From NCBI GenBank assembly GCA_016926985.1, contig JAFGNO010000192.1:1-62218 (forward strand): 62,218 nt of DNA. The letters are read 5' to 3'. Below are positions 15,671 through 24,762 of the stretch, one piece after another (position 1 is the first letter of the stretch; every line of letters begins with the position of its first letter). This DNA comes from Anaerolineae bacterium. Its GTDB lineage: Bacteria; Chloroflexota; Anaerolineae; Aggregatilineales; UBA3940. The notes beneath the pieces were generated by a model. The model made no database searches and was not told where the DNA came from. It saw nothing but the letters and a program-made list of their open reading frames with translations. Made by a program: the position numbers and the translations under genes.

Positions 15671-16381
15671 ATGAAAGAATCCGGACAGGAAGACAATATT
15701 CGCTTGTCAGTAGTCATGCCCGTGTTCAATGAGGTTGACACGCTTGAGGAAATTGTCCGGCAGGTGCTGGCGACCGGGATGGCATTTGAGATTGTCATGG
15801 TAGATGATGGTTCGACCGATGGGACCCGCGACCTGATGAAGCAGTGGGAGGATCACGATACAATCAAAATCCTCTACCATGACAAAAACCGGGGAAAAGG
15901 CAGCGCTGTCAGGACCGGTTTTAATGCCGCCTCCGGCAATACGATCATCATCCAGGATGCTGATCTGGAGTACGATCCGCGTGACTATGCTGATGTGGTG
16001 CGTCCAATTGCCGAGGGGCGGGCAGATGTCGTTTATGGGTCCCGGTTTCTGGGCAAACCGGCGCGCAAAATGAATTTCTGGCACCGGGTGGGCAATTTCG
16101 TTCTGACGCTGGTGACTAATGTGCTTTATAACCTTGACCTTTCAGATATGGAAACATGCTATAAGTGCTTTCGTGCGGATGTGGTTAAGGGGCTCCCACT
16201 GCATTCAAAACGCTTTGAGTTTGAACCTGAGATTACCGCCAAAGTGGCCAAGCGTGGCTACCGTATTATTGAGGTTGCCATTTCATACTATGGGCGCGAT
16301 TTTGACGAAGGGAAGAAAATCACTGGCTGGGATGCTATTCCGGCATTCTGGACGTTGCTTAAATATCGGTTTGTTGATTGA
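15671..16381 (+). CDS. GT2 family glycosyltransferase, polyprenyl-phosphate mannosyl/glucosyltransferase-like (DPM1-like)
   Basis: 236 aa, soluble, without C-terminal membrane spans. GT-A motifs are VVMPVFNE, VDDGSTDGT, the metal-binding QDADLEYDP and GSRFLG, in the order seen in dolichol- or undecaprenyl-phosphate hexose synthases. Such enzymes load sugar onto a lipid carrier that GT-C transferases use outside the membrane. Several GT-C-like proteins occur in this window (18535, 52987, 57811, 59628), so a supply role is plausible but inferred. It is divergent from the HAD gene. Confidence 0.88.
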   Translation: MKESGQEDNIRLSVVMPVFNEVDTLEEIVRQVLATGMAFEIVMVDDGSTDGTRDLMKQWEDHDTIKILYHDKNRGKGSAVRTGFNAASGNTIIIQDADLEYDPRDYADVVRPIAEGRADVVYGSRFLGKPARKMNFWHRVGNFVLTLVTNVLYNLDLSDMETCYKCFRADVVKGLPLHSKRFEFEPEITAKVAKRGYRIIEVAISYYGRDFDEGKKITGWDAIPAFWTLLKYRFVD

Positions 16382-16398
16382 TAGCCACAGGCGAGCTG

Positions 16399-16426
16399 TT
16401 GTTGCCTGTTTATGACTGATTAGAAT
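16399..16426 (+). promoter_or_regulatory. Possible promoter for the M20 peptidase gene
   Basis: TTGTTG and TAGAAT are 16 nt apart in the 93-nt spacer before the peptidase. The match is moderate. Confidence 0.35.
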
Positions 16427-16474
16427 ATGACCTTTAAGGGTATGTAGATTTACACAAAAGATACGGAGTTCATT

Positions 16475-17848
16475 ATGCTCGATCAAAGCCTTCAGCACGC
16501 CCGCAGCAGCCAGCAGCAGTATCTTGAGCAGTTGTTTGACCTGCTGCGCATTCCCAGCATCAGCACCCTTCCAGAACATAAACCGGACATTCAACAGGCA
16601 GCTGACTGGCTGGCTGCCGACATGAAAAGGATTGGCCTGGACAATGTTAAAGTCATGCCTACCGTCGGGAACCCGGTGGTTTATGGCGACTGGCTGCATG
16701 CCGGGGACGAAGCGCCAGTGGTTCTGGTGTACGGACACTACGATGTTCAGCCGGTAGACCCCCTTGATCTATGGGAAAGCCCACCCTTTGAGCCGGTTGT
16801 GCGTGATGGCGAATTGTATGCGCGGGGCGCAAGCGACGACAAAGGACAGGCATTTATTCACCTGAAGGCGGTTGAGTCACTCCTGGGAGCGACCGGCAAG
16901 TTGCCTGTCAATGTGAAGATTATCCTCGAAGGCGAAGAAGAAATCGGTTCACCCAGCCTGGAGTCATTTGTACTCAAAAACAAGGAACTGCTGGCAGCCG
17001 ATAACGGGCTGGTGTCAGATGGCAGGATTCTCAACGCGGATCAGCCTTCCATTGTATACGGATTAAGAGGTCTTACTTATATGGAACTCCGGGTCCGGGG
17101 TCCTCGGCGCGACCTCCATTCCGGCACCTACGGCGGCTCGGTTCACAATCCGGGTCAGGTAGTTGCCGAGATTATTTCAGCCTTACACGATGATTCGGGG
17201 CGTATCACGATTCCGGGTTTCTATGACAATGTCAGGCCGCTCACAGATACAGAACGGGATGCACTGGCGTCGGTGCCGTACACGCTTGAGCAATGGCAGG
17301 CTGAAACCGGGCTTTCATTACCCTGGGGAGAGGGCGAGTATACGCTTATTGAGCGAATGTCAGCACGTCCGACCTGCGAGGTGAATGGTATGTGGGGCGG
17401 CTTCCAGGGGGAGGGGGGGAAAACCATCATCCCTGCTGAGGCGGGCGCAAAAGTCAGCATGCGACTTGTCCCGGATCAGGACCCTCACCGTATTGCCAGC
17501 CTGTTTGAGGAGTATGTCAGGCAACTTGCCGGCAGTCACGTTGATATTGAGGTCATCAATCACTCCGCAGGTTGGTGGGCCATCACCCCCATTGACTCGC
17601 CGGAAATGCGCGCCGCTGCCGCCGCCTACAAGGCCACCTGGGGTGTAGAACCGGTCTTTGCCCGCGAGGGGGGATCGATCCCCATTGTGGCTACATTCCA
17701 GAAGGAACTGGGCGCGCCGGTTGTCCTGATGGGCTTTGGGCTGGATGACAACATCCATTCTCCCAATGAGCATTTCCGTGTCGAGAATTTTTACCGGGGA
17801 ATTGAAACAGTGATTCGCTATTACTACAACCTCGTGGAGCAGCGCTAA
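16475..17848 (+). CDS. M20 family dipeptidase (ArgE/DapE/CNDP-like)
   Basis: 457 aa dinuclear zinc peptidase. Metal and catalytic residues appear in VYGHYDVQP (His and Asp near residues 89-91), ARGASDDKGQ, and EGEEEIGS with the general-base Glu near residue 150; the dimerisation domain starts about residue 200 with LRGLTYMELRVRGPRRDLHSG. The C-terminal Zn ligand region is DNIHSPNEHF. The length and the layout match CNDP-like dipeptidases that act on varied dipeptides. An ACGGAG site precedes the ATG. A HEAT protein gene follows after 13 nt. Confidence 0.92.
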   Translation: MLDQSLQHARSSQQQYLEQLFDLLRIPSISTLPEHKPDIQQAADWLAADMKRIGLDNVKVMPTVGNPVVYGDWLHAGDEAPVVLVYGHYDVQPVDPLDLWESPPFEPVVRDGELYARGASDDKGQAFIHLKAVESLLGATGKLPVNVKIILEGEEEIGSPSLESFVLKNKELLAADNGLVSDGRILNADQPSIVYGLRGLTYMELRVRGPRRDLHSGTYGGSVHNPGQVVAEIISALHDDSGRITIPGFYDNVRPLTDTERDALASVPYTLEQWQAETGLSLPWGEGEYTLIERMSARPTCEVNGMWGGFQGEGGKTIIPAEAGAKVSMRLVPDQDPHRIASLFEEYVRQLAGSHVDIEVINHSAGWWAITPIDSPEMRAAAAAYKATWGVEPVFAREGGSIPIVATFQKELGAPVVLMGFGLDDNIHSPNEHFRVENFYRGIETVIRYYYNLVEQR

Positions 17849-17861
17849 ACCAGGAACGGCG

Positions 17862-18545
17862 ATGAAGCTGCTGGATGAACTGCTCCAATCCGGATACAGC
17901 ATTTTTGATGCCATCGATCTGCTGGTAGAGGACAATCACCCTGAATTGAGATCGACCCTGTTAGAATTGCAGCACGATGCTGACAGCCGCGTACGGATGT
18001 ACGCGGCTGTGCATCTCGCCAGACAGTTTCATGATGTCAGGGCACTGCAGGGGCTGCACGAGGCATTGTTTGATACCAATCAGGCGCTTCGAAAAGAAGC
18101 CGCAGAAAATATCTGGGAGATCGGCGACACAGACTCCACATCCCTGATCCGGGCATTGCATGTTGAGCGAGGTGTTGTGCGCGAGGCAATTGTGGATGCG
18201 CTTCACCTGATTGGCTGGATTCCTCAGGACGTCTCAGCTGAGGTTGCCTTTCGTATTGCTACCCGTAACTGGCGTGACATTGTGCTGGTTGGCTCATCGG
18301 CGGTTCCTCATCTCACAGATATCTTGAATGATCCCGATGGGAATGTCCGGCGGGGGGCGGCCTGGGCCCTGGGTGAAATCGGCGACCAGAGTGCCATACC
18401 CCCCCTGATCCTGCTTCTGGAGGATACGTCCGGTGACATGTTTGGTATTGGCGAACGTGTCTGTGACGCAGCGGAAGCTGCGCTGCTCAAGATTGGTACT
18501 CCAGAGGCCCTTCGGGCGGTAGAAGAGTGGCGCGCTAATCTTTGA
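17862..18545 (+). CDS. HEAT-repeat protein
   Basis: 227 aa composed of about five helical repeats. Two are easily seen: DADSRVRMYAAVHLARQ and DPDGNVRRGAAWALGEIGD, with further units around LRKEAAENIWEIGD and REAIVDALHLIG. These are the PBS-lyase-type HEAT repeats used in protein binding or, rarely, bilin attachment; no bilin-binding partner is present. An AGGA site precedes the ATG. It probably shares a transcript with the peptidase and its 3' end overlaps the convergent membrane-protein gene by 11 nt. Confidence 0.85.
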   Translation: MKLLDELLQSGYSIFDAIDLLVEDNHPELRSTLLELQHDADSRVRMYAAVHLARQFHDVRALQGLHEALFDTNQALRKEAAENIWEIGDTDSTSLIRALHVERGVVREAIVDALHLIGWIPQDVSAEVAFRIATRNWRDIVLVGSSAVPHLTDILNDPDGNVRRGAAWALGEIGDQSAIPPLILLLEDTSGDMFGIGERVCDAAEAALLKIGTPEALRAVEEWRANL

Positions 18546-21357
18546 CCTGTCCGGGCCACCGCACGATCAGGGCAGCGATTACCAAAAAGAGTGAAATACA
18601 GCTGATGATCGCACCGGTCTGAAACGGGCGGCACTGGTATTCAAATACGATCTCATGCTGACCTTCAAGCAACTGGAGCGCCCGGAACATACCGTTTGCT
18701 TTGTAAATAGGTGCGTGCACCCCATCAACGCTTGCCTCCCAGCCAGGATAGTATGCATCAGAGAGGATCAGCCATACCTCATCGTTTACCACGTCTGTTG
18801 AAATAACTACTCTCTCAGCCTCGTAGCTTGTGATGACAGCTGACCCCGCCTGTTCTATTGAGCATCCTTCGGTATGGGATTGCCCTGGCGCGACAATTAC
18901 TGCTGTATTCGGATCATCAGCCAATGCAGCGAGGGCCTCTTCATCAGTATCAGCAATGGTAGCATTGCACACAATATAGGCCCGTGGTAGAGTGCCTGTG
19001 TAGGAATACGCTTTTACATCGGCGGAATAGGCGAGTTTGCGCTCGTTTCCCTGGCTAATGCTGGTTGGGATAAAGGTGCCTGCTACCGAATCAATCAGGC
19101 TCAGGCCTTCTATTATCATATAAGGGCTGGTTGATTGATCTGGCTCAATGACAATCCGTTGGGGTGTTATCCTCTCACCCAGTTCCAGGACAACATGCCC
19201 ATCAGCCAGATCGTCATCAAGGACCAGGGGGATCGAAACGGATGCGCTGCTGGTCGTCCCTTCAACCCTGATTTCTGCAAGAACCTGTGCAGCTTCAATG
19301 GCATCTAAAGAATCAACATCCACAATAATACCCAACGAGTCGGCCTCAAATGCCCTGACCGGGTAGGCTTCGACCAGATAGCTTTCTGCCGGGAACTGGG
19401 TATCGTAATACACGCCGTCGATCCAGCGATCTCCCAGCTTATCGGTGATGATATAACCAACATTGGCGAGCCGTAACCACTCTAGGCCCGGAATGTTATC
19501 AAGGTTCTCGCGAAGCCGTCCATCGGTGGCAGTTGCGTTCTCAGGTAAAAACAGGCTGGTGAAGAGAATATAGTCGCGGGTGGGCAGTATGCCGCCATCG
19601 AACCCGTCAATCGCCGGGATTCCCCAGGCCAGCGGCAGGTTGGGAGCCAGTATCTCCCGGTATTTGGCGCTGACAATATAATCGTAGACGGCGTCCTCAT
19701 CCAGGTATTCACCGAATATCGCCTGCATTTCACGCAGGTCACCCGGATCATAGAAGATGTCAGATAGGGCTAAAAATCTTGGCGGCGGGGTTTCTCCTTC
19801 CGTCATGTACAGCAACCAGCTGATAGCCGGGCGTTGGCTGCTCCAGGCGGTCGATGCGCTCAGGTTATTCTGAGGGAGCACCCGGGTAGCGGCAAAGAGC
19901 TCAACAAGGACGAGCACAATCAGGGCAGCCGTTGAGAAGCGTCTTGGCTGCCTTATCTGCGAGAGTATTAGCAGCAAGGCGGTCAGCAGAGCGGGGCCGA
20001 TCCATAAGAGTATCTCTGTGACAGTGGCGCTGGAGATTCCCGGATATCGATTGGCAAGGCGCTGGGCGTATGCGTGAGCCGGGATCAACAATCCCATAAA
20101 TGCCACCGGCAGGGCAATACCAATAATCTGATCTCGGAGGCGGGGGGGCTTGTCCGTGTTCTCCTTGCCAAACAGCAAATTAACCCCAACTGCAACCAGA
20201 GCTGCCATTCCCAGGCTGAAGAGAATCAGCCAGCGTGCAGGGGTTCGAAACAGGTCAAAGCCGGGAATATAGCGAACCAGCAGCCAGTAAGCGGGATTGT
20301 AGGCGCCAAGCCCCAGGAATAATCCAAATCCTGCCAGTATCGTATAGGAAAGATGATGCCAGGACCGCCGGCAGCGCCACATGCTCCAGAGTCCAATAAC
20401 CAGTCCGCTGGTGCCCATTGTCATGATATATTCCGAATACAGGTGGGGGCGATTGTAGTCCGGGAGCAGTGCCGGTCCGATCAGGCGAGGATCAAATGAA
20501 AAGGACACTGCCTCAAGTAATGATAAGCCGCCACCCCGGTTGCTCAGCCCGGTTAACTCAAGCGTGGGAAGTAGCTGCGCCGCTGCAAGGAAAATCGCTA
20601 TCGCCATAGCACTGATGACGACACCAAATGCCGGGAGTGTGCCTTTGAATGGGTGTATGCCGGGCTGTTTTCTTTTATAGTGATTCCACCAATCCGGCAT
20701 GCTGTGCCACACCGCCCATAGGCCGAGTACGACCCCGCTGATGAAGCTAGTTTGTGTGTGCCCGGCCAGAAGTTGCAGTGCAAAGACGATGCCAAGCCAG
20801 ATGACGGCCTTGCGTTTCCCTGTCCTGAACTCGCTCCACAACCACAACAACCAGGGTAGCCAGCAAAGGCCCTGAATCTGGTTGATGTGTTCGACCTGCG
20901 CCGTATAGTAGCCTCCTAGTGCAAAGACGGCTGCTCCCAGGCTGGCGCTGACGGGATGCAGGGCCGATGCTTTTTGTAGGAGCAGGTATGTGCCGATTGC
21001 AATCAGGGATACGTGGAGGATAATCGATATTTTGACTGCTATTGGTGTGTCAAAAAACACGAGTGGCCAGTTCAGCGGGTAAAGAACACCGGCCTGGCTG
21101 TTGGCCAAGAACGGCGCGCCCATAAACAGGTAAGGATTCCAGAGCGGGATATGACCGCTTGAAAGCATCATGTCCCGATAATGCCAGTACGGGTAGAAAT
21201 AGAGATACATGTCACCACGGGGCAGGATCAAATCGGTGAAAGCCATTTTCCAGTAGAAAACCAGCACTAGGCCAGGCAGGACAATGGCGGATGCCACTAT
21301 TGCCCGGCGGCAGTTTATCCCTTGGGATAGCTGGTTGCAGAGTTTGGCGACGGTCAT
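18535..21357 (-). CDS. YfhO-like large multi-pass membrane protein
   Basis: 940 aa. About 12 to 14 hydrophobic spans cover residues 20-520 and one span closes the C-terminus (about 910-932); the region between is extracytoplasmic. The first loop carries GDMYLYFYPYWHYRD and PLWNPYLFMGAPF, characteristic of YfhO-type GT-C fold proteins that modify surface polymers with lipid-linked sugars. The ATG at 21357 overlaps the TGA of the LLM gene (ATGA), which fixes the start over the longer frame. Function in this organism is inferred from family only. Confidence 0.82.
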   Translation of the reverse strand: MTVAKLCNQLSQGINCRRAIVASAIVLPGLVLVFYWKMAFTDLILPRGDMYLYFYPYWHYRDMMLSSGHIPLWNPYLFMGAPFLANSQAGVLYPLNWPLVFFDTPIAVKISIILHVSLIAIGTYLLLQKASALHPVSASLGAAVFALGGYYTAQVEHINQIQGLCWLPWLLWLWSEFRTGKRKAVIWLGIVFALQLLAGHTQTSFISGVVLGLWAVWHSMPDWWNHYKRKQPGIHPFKGTLPAFGVVISAMAIAIFLAAAQLLPTLELTGLSNRGGGLSLLEAVSFSFDPRLIGPALLPDYNRPHLYSEYIMTMGTSGLVIGLWSMWRCRRSWHHLSYTILAGFGLFLGLGAYNPAYWLLVRYIPGFDLFRTPARWLILFSLGMAALVAVGVNLLFGKENTDKPPRLRDQIIGIALPVAFMGLLIPAHAYAQRLANRYPGISSATVTEILLWIGPALLTALLLILSQIRQPRRFSTAALIVLVLVELFAATRVLPQNNLSASTAWSSQRPAISWLLYMTEGETPPPRFLALSDIFYDPGDLREMQAIFGEYLDEDAVYDYIVSAKYREILAPNLPLAWGIPAIDGFDGGILPTRDYILFTSLFLPENATATDGRLRENLDNIPGLEWLRLANVGYIITDKLGDRWIDGVYYDTQFPAESYLVEAYPVRAFEADSLGIIVDVDSLDAIEAAQVLAEIRVEGTTSSASVSIPLVLDDDLADGHVVLELGERITPQRIVIEPDQSTSPYMIIEGLSLIDSVAGTFIPTSISQGNERKLAYSADVKAYSYTGTLPRAYIVCNATIADTDEEALAALADDPNTAVIVAPGQSHTEGCSIEQAGSAVITSYEAERVVISTDVVNDEVWLILSDAYYPGWEASVDGVHAPIYKANGMFRALQLLEGQHEIVFEYQCRPFQTGAIISCISLFLVIAALIVRWPGQVKD

Positions 21358-22388
21358 TGCTGCTCGAATGCTTTGAGCGTATTGAACCACAGGTCATCAA
21401 ACCCACCCGGCGCAAACGGATAATAGAGGGTGATACGGTTGACCAAGCCTCGATACCGTTCCAGCACCGCTGCGCCAATCTGGTCAGGCGGGGCGGTTAT
21501 GGAGAACGTGTTGAGCATCTCGTCGGTAATGAGATTGGGCATCGCTCCCCATTCCTTACGGGTAGCCATTCGCGAAAGCTCCCCTGCGACATCTTCCCAT
21601 CCATGTGTGGCAAAGACCACCCGGTAAGAAGGCGTACTGGCGTAAAAGCTGATCTGCTGGCGGACAAAGCTCCGCATGCCATCGATCTGGGACTCGTCTT
21701 TTCCGGTGATGACAAACACCGACGCGCTGATGTCAATATTTCCCAGTGTCCTGCCGGTACGTTCTGCGCCTGCCTGGATGGCCGGGAGCACGACCTGCGT
21801 CAGGTATTGTGGAGAGTTAAGGGGATGGACATGGAACCCATCGCAAAACTCACCGGCAAGCTGGCAGAGCCTTGTATTCACCCCGGCGATATAGACCGGT
21901 ATCTTGTATGGCTGCCTGGGAGGCGTGAAGAAGGGGGTCATTAAGGTAAAGGTGTAGTGCTCCCCCCGATAATTAACCCGTTCCCCGGTTTGCCAGGCGT
22001 GCCAGATATGTCTCAGCGCCAGTATAACCTCACGCAGTCTCTCTACCGGGGCTGACCACGGGACACTGAACCGGCGCTCATTGTGTGCTTTGACCTGTGT
22101 TCCCAGCCCGAGGATGAAGCGCCCTTTGGACATGGCGGCCAGGTCCCAGCAGGTATAGGCCAGGGCCATCGGGCTGCGCGTAAAGCTCAGGGCAATGGCT
22201 GTACCCAAACGAATCGTCTCGGTGGTGGTGGCTGCCAGCCCCAACTGGAGGAACGGGTCATGGTTGACCTCCGAGGCCCAGAGACAGTCAAAGCCCATTT
22301 CTTCTGCTTCCCTTGCATAGGAAGGGACTTCAATAAGATTATCAATTGCCTGAAGCGCAGCATCACATTTAATCGGCATGTTGGTCAT
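21354..22388 (-). CDS. LLM class F420-dependent oxidoreductase (TIGR03617-like)
   Basis: 344 aa, a luciferase-like TIM barrel. Marks are EEMGFDCLWASEVNHDPF, LGTAIALSFTRSP and GRFILGLGTQVKAHNERRF, the last typical of the F420-dependent subfamily rather than FMN-dependent luciferases. The substrate is unknown. The ATG follows AGAGGAG. It overlaps the upstream S51-like gene by 20 nt and the downstream membrane-protein gene by 4 nt, so the three are probably cotranslated. The presence of an F420 enzyme suggests the host makes or imports that cofactor. Confidence 0.88.
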   Translation of the reverse strand: MTNMPIKCDAALQAIDNLIEVPSYAREAEEMGFDCLWASEVNHDPFLQLGLAATTTETIRLGTAIALSFTRSPMALAYTCWDLAAMSKGRFILGLGTQVKAHNERRFSVPWSAPVERLREVILALRHIWHAWQTGERVNYRGEHYTFTLMTPFFTPPRQPYKIPVYIAGVNTRLCQLAGEFCDGFHVHPLNSPQYLTQVVLPAIQAGAERTGRTLGNIDISASVFVITGKDESQIDGMRSFVRQQISFYASTPSYRVVFATHGWEDVAGELSRMATRKEWGAMPNLITDEMLNTFSITAPPDQIGAAVLERYRGLVNRITLYYPFAPGGFDDLWFNTLKAFEQQ

Positions 22389-23148
22389 AAACGCTCCTCT
22401 GAACGGCCTCTACTAACAAGGGATCGACCGATGAGCACGGTGAAAGGACATGCTGTTCACCATCCGGACTGATAAACGTTACTAAGCCGGTTCCGGCTGT
22501 ACTGATCGTGCTTCCATTAAACACAACTGCTGTTTCAATGCCAATGCCGCATACCCAACCGGCGCTCTTCTGAATATGGGACAGAAGGTTCTGGTCGGCT
22601 TTATGCAGCCAGTCAAAGAACGGAAGGATAGTCAGCCCGTCCAGCAGGCAAAGCCCGTCTGACAATGCTGGCAAACTGTTTTGAGTCGCCTGGTCCGGTG
22701 CTGGGAACCACGGTCCAGAGGCTGATGATACTGCCCCGGCGGTGATAACCAGCCCATTTAACCCAATCTTTGCATCCAGGATGCGATGAGCCGGTGTACT
22801 TGTCAGTGCGTTCACCAGAGCCTGTGGCTGACCGCTCATGATGTATATCAGGTCAACTTCATTTAGCTGGTTGGCGACGGTCTCATTTTCTGCATCAAGT
22901 CTGGAATAGAGCGGAATGACTGACAGCTCGGCTTCCAGTGCTGTCATTGCTTCCAGGCTCTGCTTGAGCCTGTACTCGCGCTGGTTTTGCTTCATCTCGC
23001 CTAAAGCAGCGGGTACCAGACCGATTCGTTTGACAGCAGTGCGTCTGTAAGTGAGCAAACTGCGCAGCAGGGCGCATCTGTTCTGAAGCCCTTCACTGCC
23101 CAGTAAAGCCAGTAACCCGGTCTGCTCATGGTTGCCTGGGATCAACAT
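22369..23148 (-). CDS. S51-like (class I glutamine amidotransferase-fold) protein with altered nucleophile site
   Basis: 259 aa. RIGLVPAALGE, the DLIYIMSGQPQ segment and a following NGLVITAGAVSSASG match the layout of peptidase S51/cyanophycinase-like proteins, in which the nucleophile Ser lies in G-x-S-A-G-A. Here that site reads ITAGA (Thr near residue 136), so the nucleophile is Thr or the protein is inactive. The ATG at 23148 lies 6 nt after a TATAAT element, so the longer frame is rejected. It overlaps the LLM gene. The family call is moderate. Confidence 0.65.
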   Translation of the reverse strand: MLIPGNHEQTGLLALLGSEGLQNRCALLRSLLTYRRTAVKRIGLVPAALGEMKQNQREYRLKQSLEAMTALEAELSVIPLYSRLDAENETVANQLNEVDLIYIMSGQPQALVNALTSTPAHRILDAKIGLNGLVITAGAVSSASGPWFPAPDQATQNSLPALSDGLCLLDGLTILPFFDWLHKADQNLLSHIQKSAGWVCGIGIETAVVFNGSTISTAGTGLVTFISPDGEQHVLSPCSSVDPLLVEAVQRSVYDQHAD

Positions 23149-23154
23149 ATCACG

Positions 23155-23160
23155 ATTATA
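23155..23160 (-). promoter_or_regulatory. TATAAT -10 element of the S51-like/LLM/YfhO operon, predicted leaderless
   Basis: A perfect TATAAT on the minus strand ends 6 nt before the ATG. A TTTTGG hexamer is 17 nt upstream as a weak -35 (TTGGCA at 15 nt is an alternative). Confidence 0.5.
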
Positions 23161-23221
23161 ACGGCTATTGAGTTCTGCCAAAATTGCTATCCTATGGTGG
23201 GCGCTGGCCTGAATCGCGCGT

Positions 23222-23227
23222 TATAAT
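23222..23227 (+). promoter_or_regulatory. Possible -10 element for the pseudouridine synthase gene
   Basis: TATAAT on the plus strand, 34 nt before the chosen GTG start. No good -35 is seen. Confidence 0.35.
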
Positions 23228-23261
23228 CAGCCGGGTTAGACCAGATCTACAGGATGCCATT

Positions 23262-24020
23262 GTGCCAGAAGAGAGACTTCAGAAATTGATGGCGCATGCC
23301 GGGATAGCTTCACGCCGGGAGTGTGAGCGGATCATCGCGCAAAATCGTGTGACCGTTAATGGCTCCGTTGCCCAAGTCGGGGATAAGGCGGATCCCGAGG
23401 TTGATGAAATCCGGGTTGATGGACAGGTTCTCAGCACACCGGAAAACTTCGAATATATCGTGCTTAATAAACCGCGTGACTATATCTCAGATGTGGATGT
23501 CGGTGGGAATTTGCCTTCTGCTCGGGATTTAATTCCTGTATCCACACGCCTGTACCCTGTTGGCCGGCTGGATGTGCCCAGTGAAGGGTTGATGCTGTTT
23601 ACTGACGATGGCGACCTGACCCATAAGCTGACTCATCCGCGCTATGGACATACCCGTGTGTACCATGTCCTGGTTGAGGGTATGCCAACAGAAGAAGCCC
23701 TTACCAGATGGCGAGAAGGTTTTTATCTGGACGGGAAACGAACCCTACGGACGAAAGTTGTCAGGAGCAGAACAGAGAATGGCAGCACCTGGTTGATTAT
23801 CTCTATGAAAGAGGGGCGCAAACGGCAGATCCGTCGGGCAGCCTCAACTATGGGATACCCGGTCCGCAGGCTGATCCGGGTTCAACTGGGGCCAATTGAG
23901 TTGGGAGATCTCAGGCCCGGCAGCTGGCGTCGTTTGACTGCCGAAGAGATTGCCAGGCTGAAGAGCATCAGTGCAGGCAGAGACGGATCGGGGAAACGCC
24001 AGAAGGCAAACCGGCGTTAG
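23262..24020 (+). CDS. rluB: Pseudouridine synthase, RluB/RsuA family
   Basis: About 252 aa. An N-terminal S4 RNA-binding domain (RLQKLMAHAGIASRRECERII) precedes the catalytic domain with VGRLDVPSEGLMLFTDDGDL, where the Asp of GRLD is catalytic, and ends with EGRKRQIRRA. It isomerises uridine in rRNA. The exact target (2605 of 23S or 516 of 16S) cannot be read from sequence. The frame is open upstream, but the GTG at 23262 follows AGGA at a proper distance and gives the usual short N-terminus. It is followed by cmk after 43 nt. Confidence 0.92.
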   Translation: MPEERLQKLMAHAGIASRRECERIIAQNRVTVNGSVAQVGDKADPEVDEIRVDGQVLSTPENFEYIVLNKPRDYISDVDVGGNLPSARDLIPVSTRLYPVGRLDVPSEGLMLFTDDGDLTHKLTHPRYGHTRVYHVLVEGMPTEEALTRWREGFYLDGKRTLRTKVVRSRTENGSTWLIISMKEGRKRQIRRAASTMGYPVRRLIRVQLGPIELGDLRPGSWRRLTAEEIARLKSISAGRDGSGKRQKANRR

Positions 24021-24033
24021 CCTGACGATGGGC

Positions 24034-24049
24034 TTTGCCTGCAGGCAAA
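24034..24049. repeat. 16-bp perfect palindrome in the cmk leader
   Basis: TTTGCCTGCAGGCAAA is a perfect palindrome immediately upstream of the cmk ribosome site (GAAGGG). It may be a protein-binding site or incidental. Confidence 0.3.
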
Positions 24050-24063
24050 CGAAGGGTACACAG

Positions 24064-24759
24064 ATGGGTGAAGTGTCAACAATTGCAATTGATGGCCCCG
24101 CTGCGGCTGGAAAGACTACCCTTGCCCTCAGGTTGGCGAGCAGGCTGGACTATCTCTATTTTGATACTGGCGTGATGTATCGGGCAGTGACGCTTGCTGC
24201 ACTGGAGCGGGAGATTGATCTCAATGATGAGGAGATTATGGCGCAGGTTGCTCGCCAGATTTCAATCAATGTGGTTCCACCAACGGTTGACGATGGCCGT
24301 CCGTGTACTGTGTACCTGGACGGGCGCGACGTGACCTGGGCTATCCGGGAGCCGCAGATTGATGCGAATGTCTCATTGCCGTCCACCTATGCGGAGGTTC
24401 GCTCTGAGATGACGCGCCAGCAGCGGCGGATTGCTGAACGAGGCAGGGTGGTCATGGTTGGAAGGGATATCGGCACAGTTGTCCTGCCGGAAGCGGATCT
24501 CAAGATTTACCTGGACGCATCAGCAGAAGCTCGCGCTGTGCGTCGTTTGAGGGACTACCAGGACAATGGCCAGGATGCGTCATACAATGATATCCTGGCA
24601 TCGATGCATGCGCGGGATCGGCTTGACAGCCAGCGTGATGTTGCCCCTCTAAAACCGGCAGATGATGCAGTTATCATTGATTGCACCACCCTGACGGTTG
24701 AGGAAGTGCTCGATCGGGTTATGCAGCTTATTGATCAGCAAGAGATGGATGCGCAGTAA
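24064..24759 (+). CDS. cmk: Cytidylate kinase
   Basis: 231 aa. It phosphorylates CMP and dCMP. The Walker A motif is DGPAAAGKTT at residues 9-18, YFDTGVMYRAV follows, and the NMP-binding and lid segments include MVGRDIGTVVLPEADLKIYLDAS (given as a landmark) and DSQRDVAPL. A GAAGGG site precedes the ATG. The rluB-cmk-plsC order is common in many phyla. It ends 3 nt before plsC. Confidence 0.96.
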   Translation: MGEVSTIAIDGPAAAGKTTLALRLASRLDYLYFDTGVMYRAVTLAALEREIDLNDEEIMAQVARQISINVVPPTVDDGRPCTVYLDGRDVTWAIREPQIDANVSLPSTYAEVRSEMTRQQRRIAERGRVVMVGRDIGTVVLPEADLKIYLDASAEARAVRRLRDYQDNGQDASYNDILASMHARDRLDSQRDVAPLKPADDAVIIDCTTLTVEEVLDRVMQLIDQQEMDAQ

Positions 24760-24762
24760 TCT

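Noticed and set aside
21291..21944. A 217-codon plus-strand open frame across the LLM and YfhO-like genes.
   Set aside because: It overlaps two coupled genes with good family motifs on the minus strand and has no support of its own.
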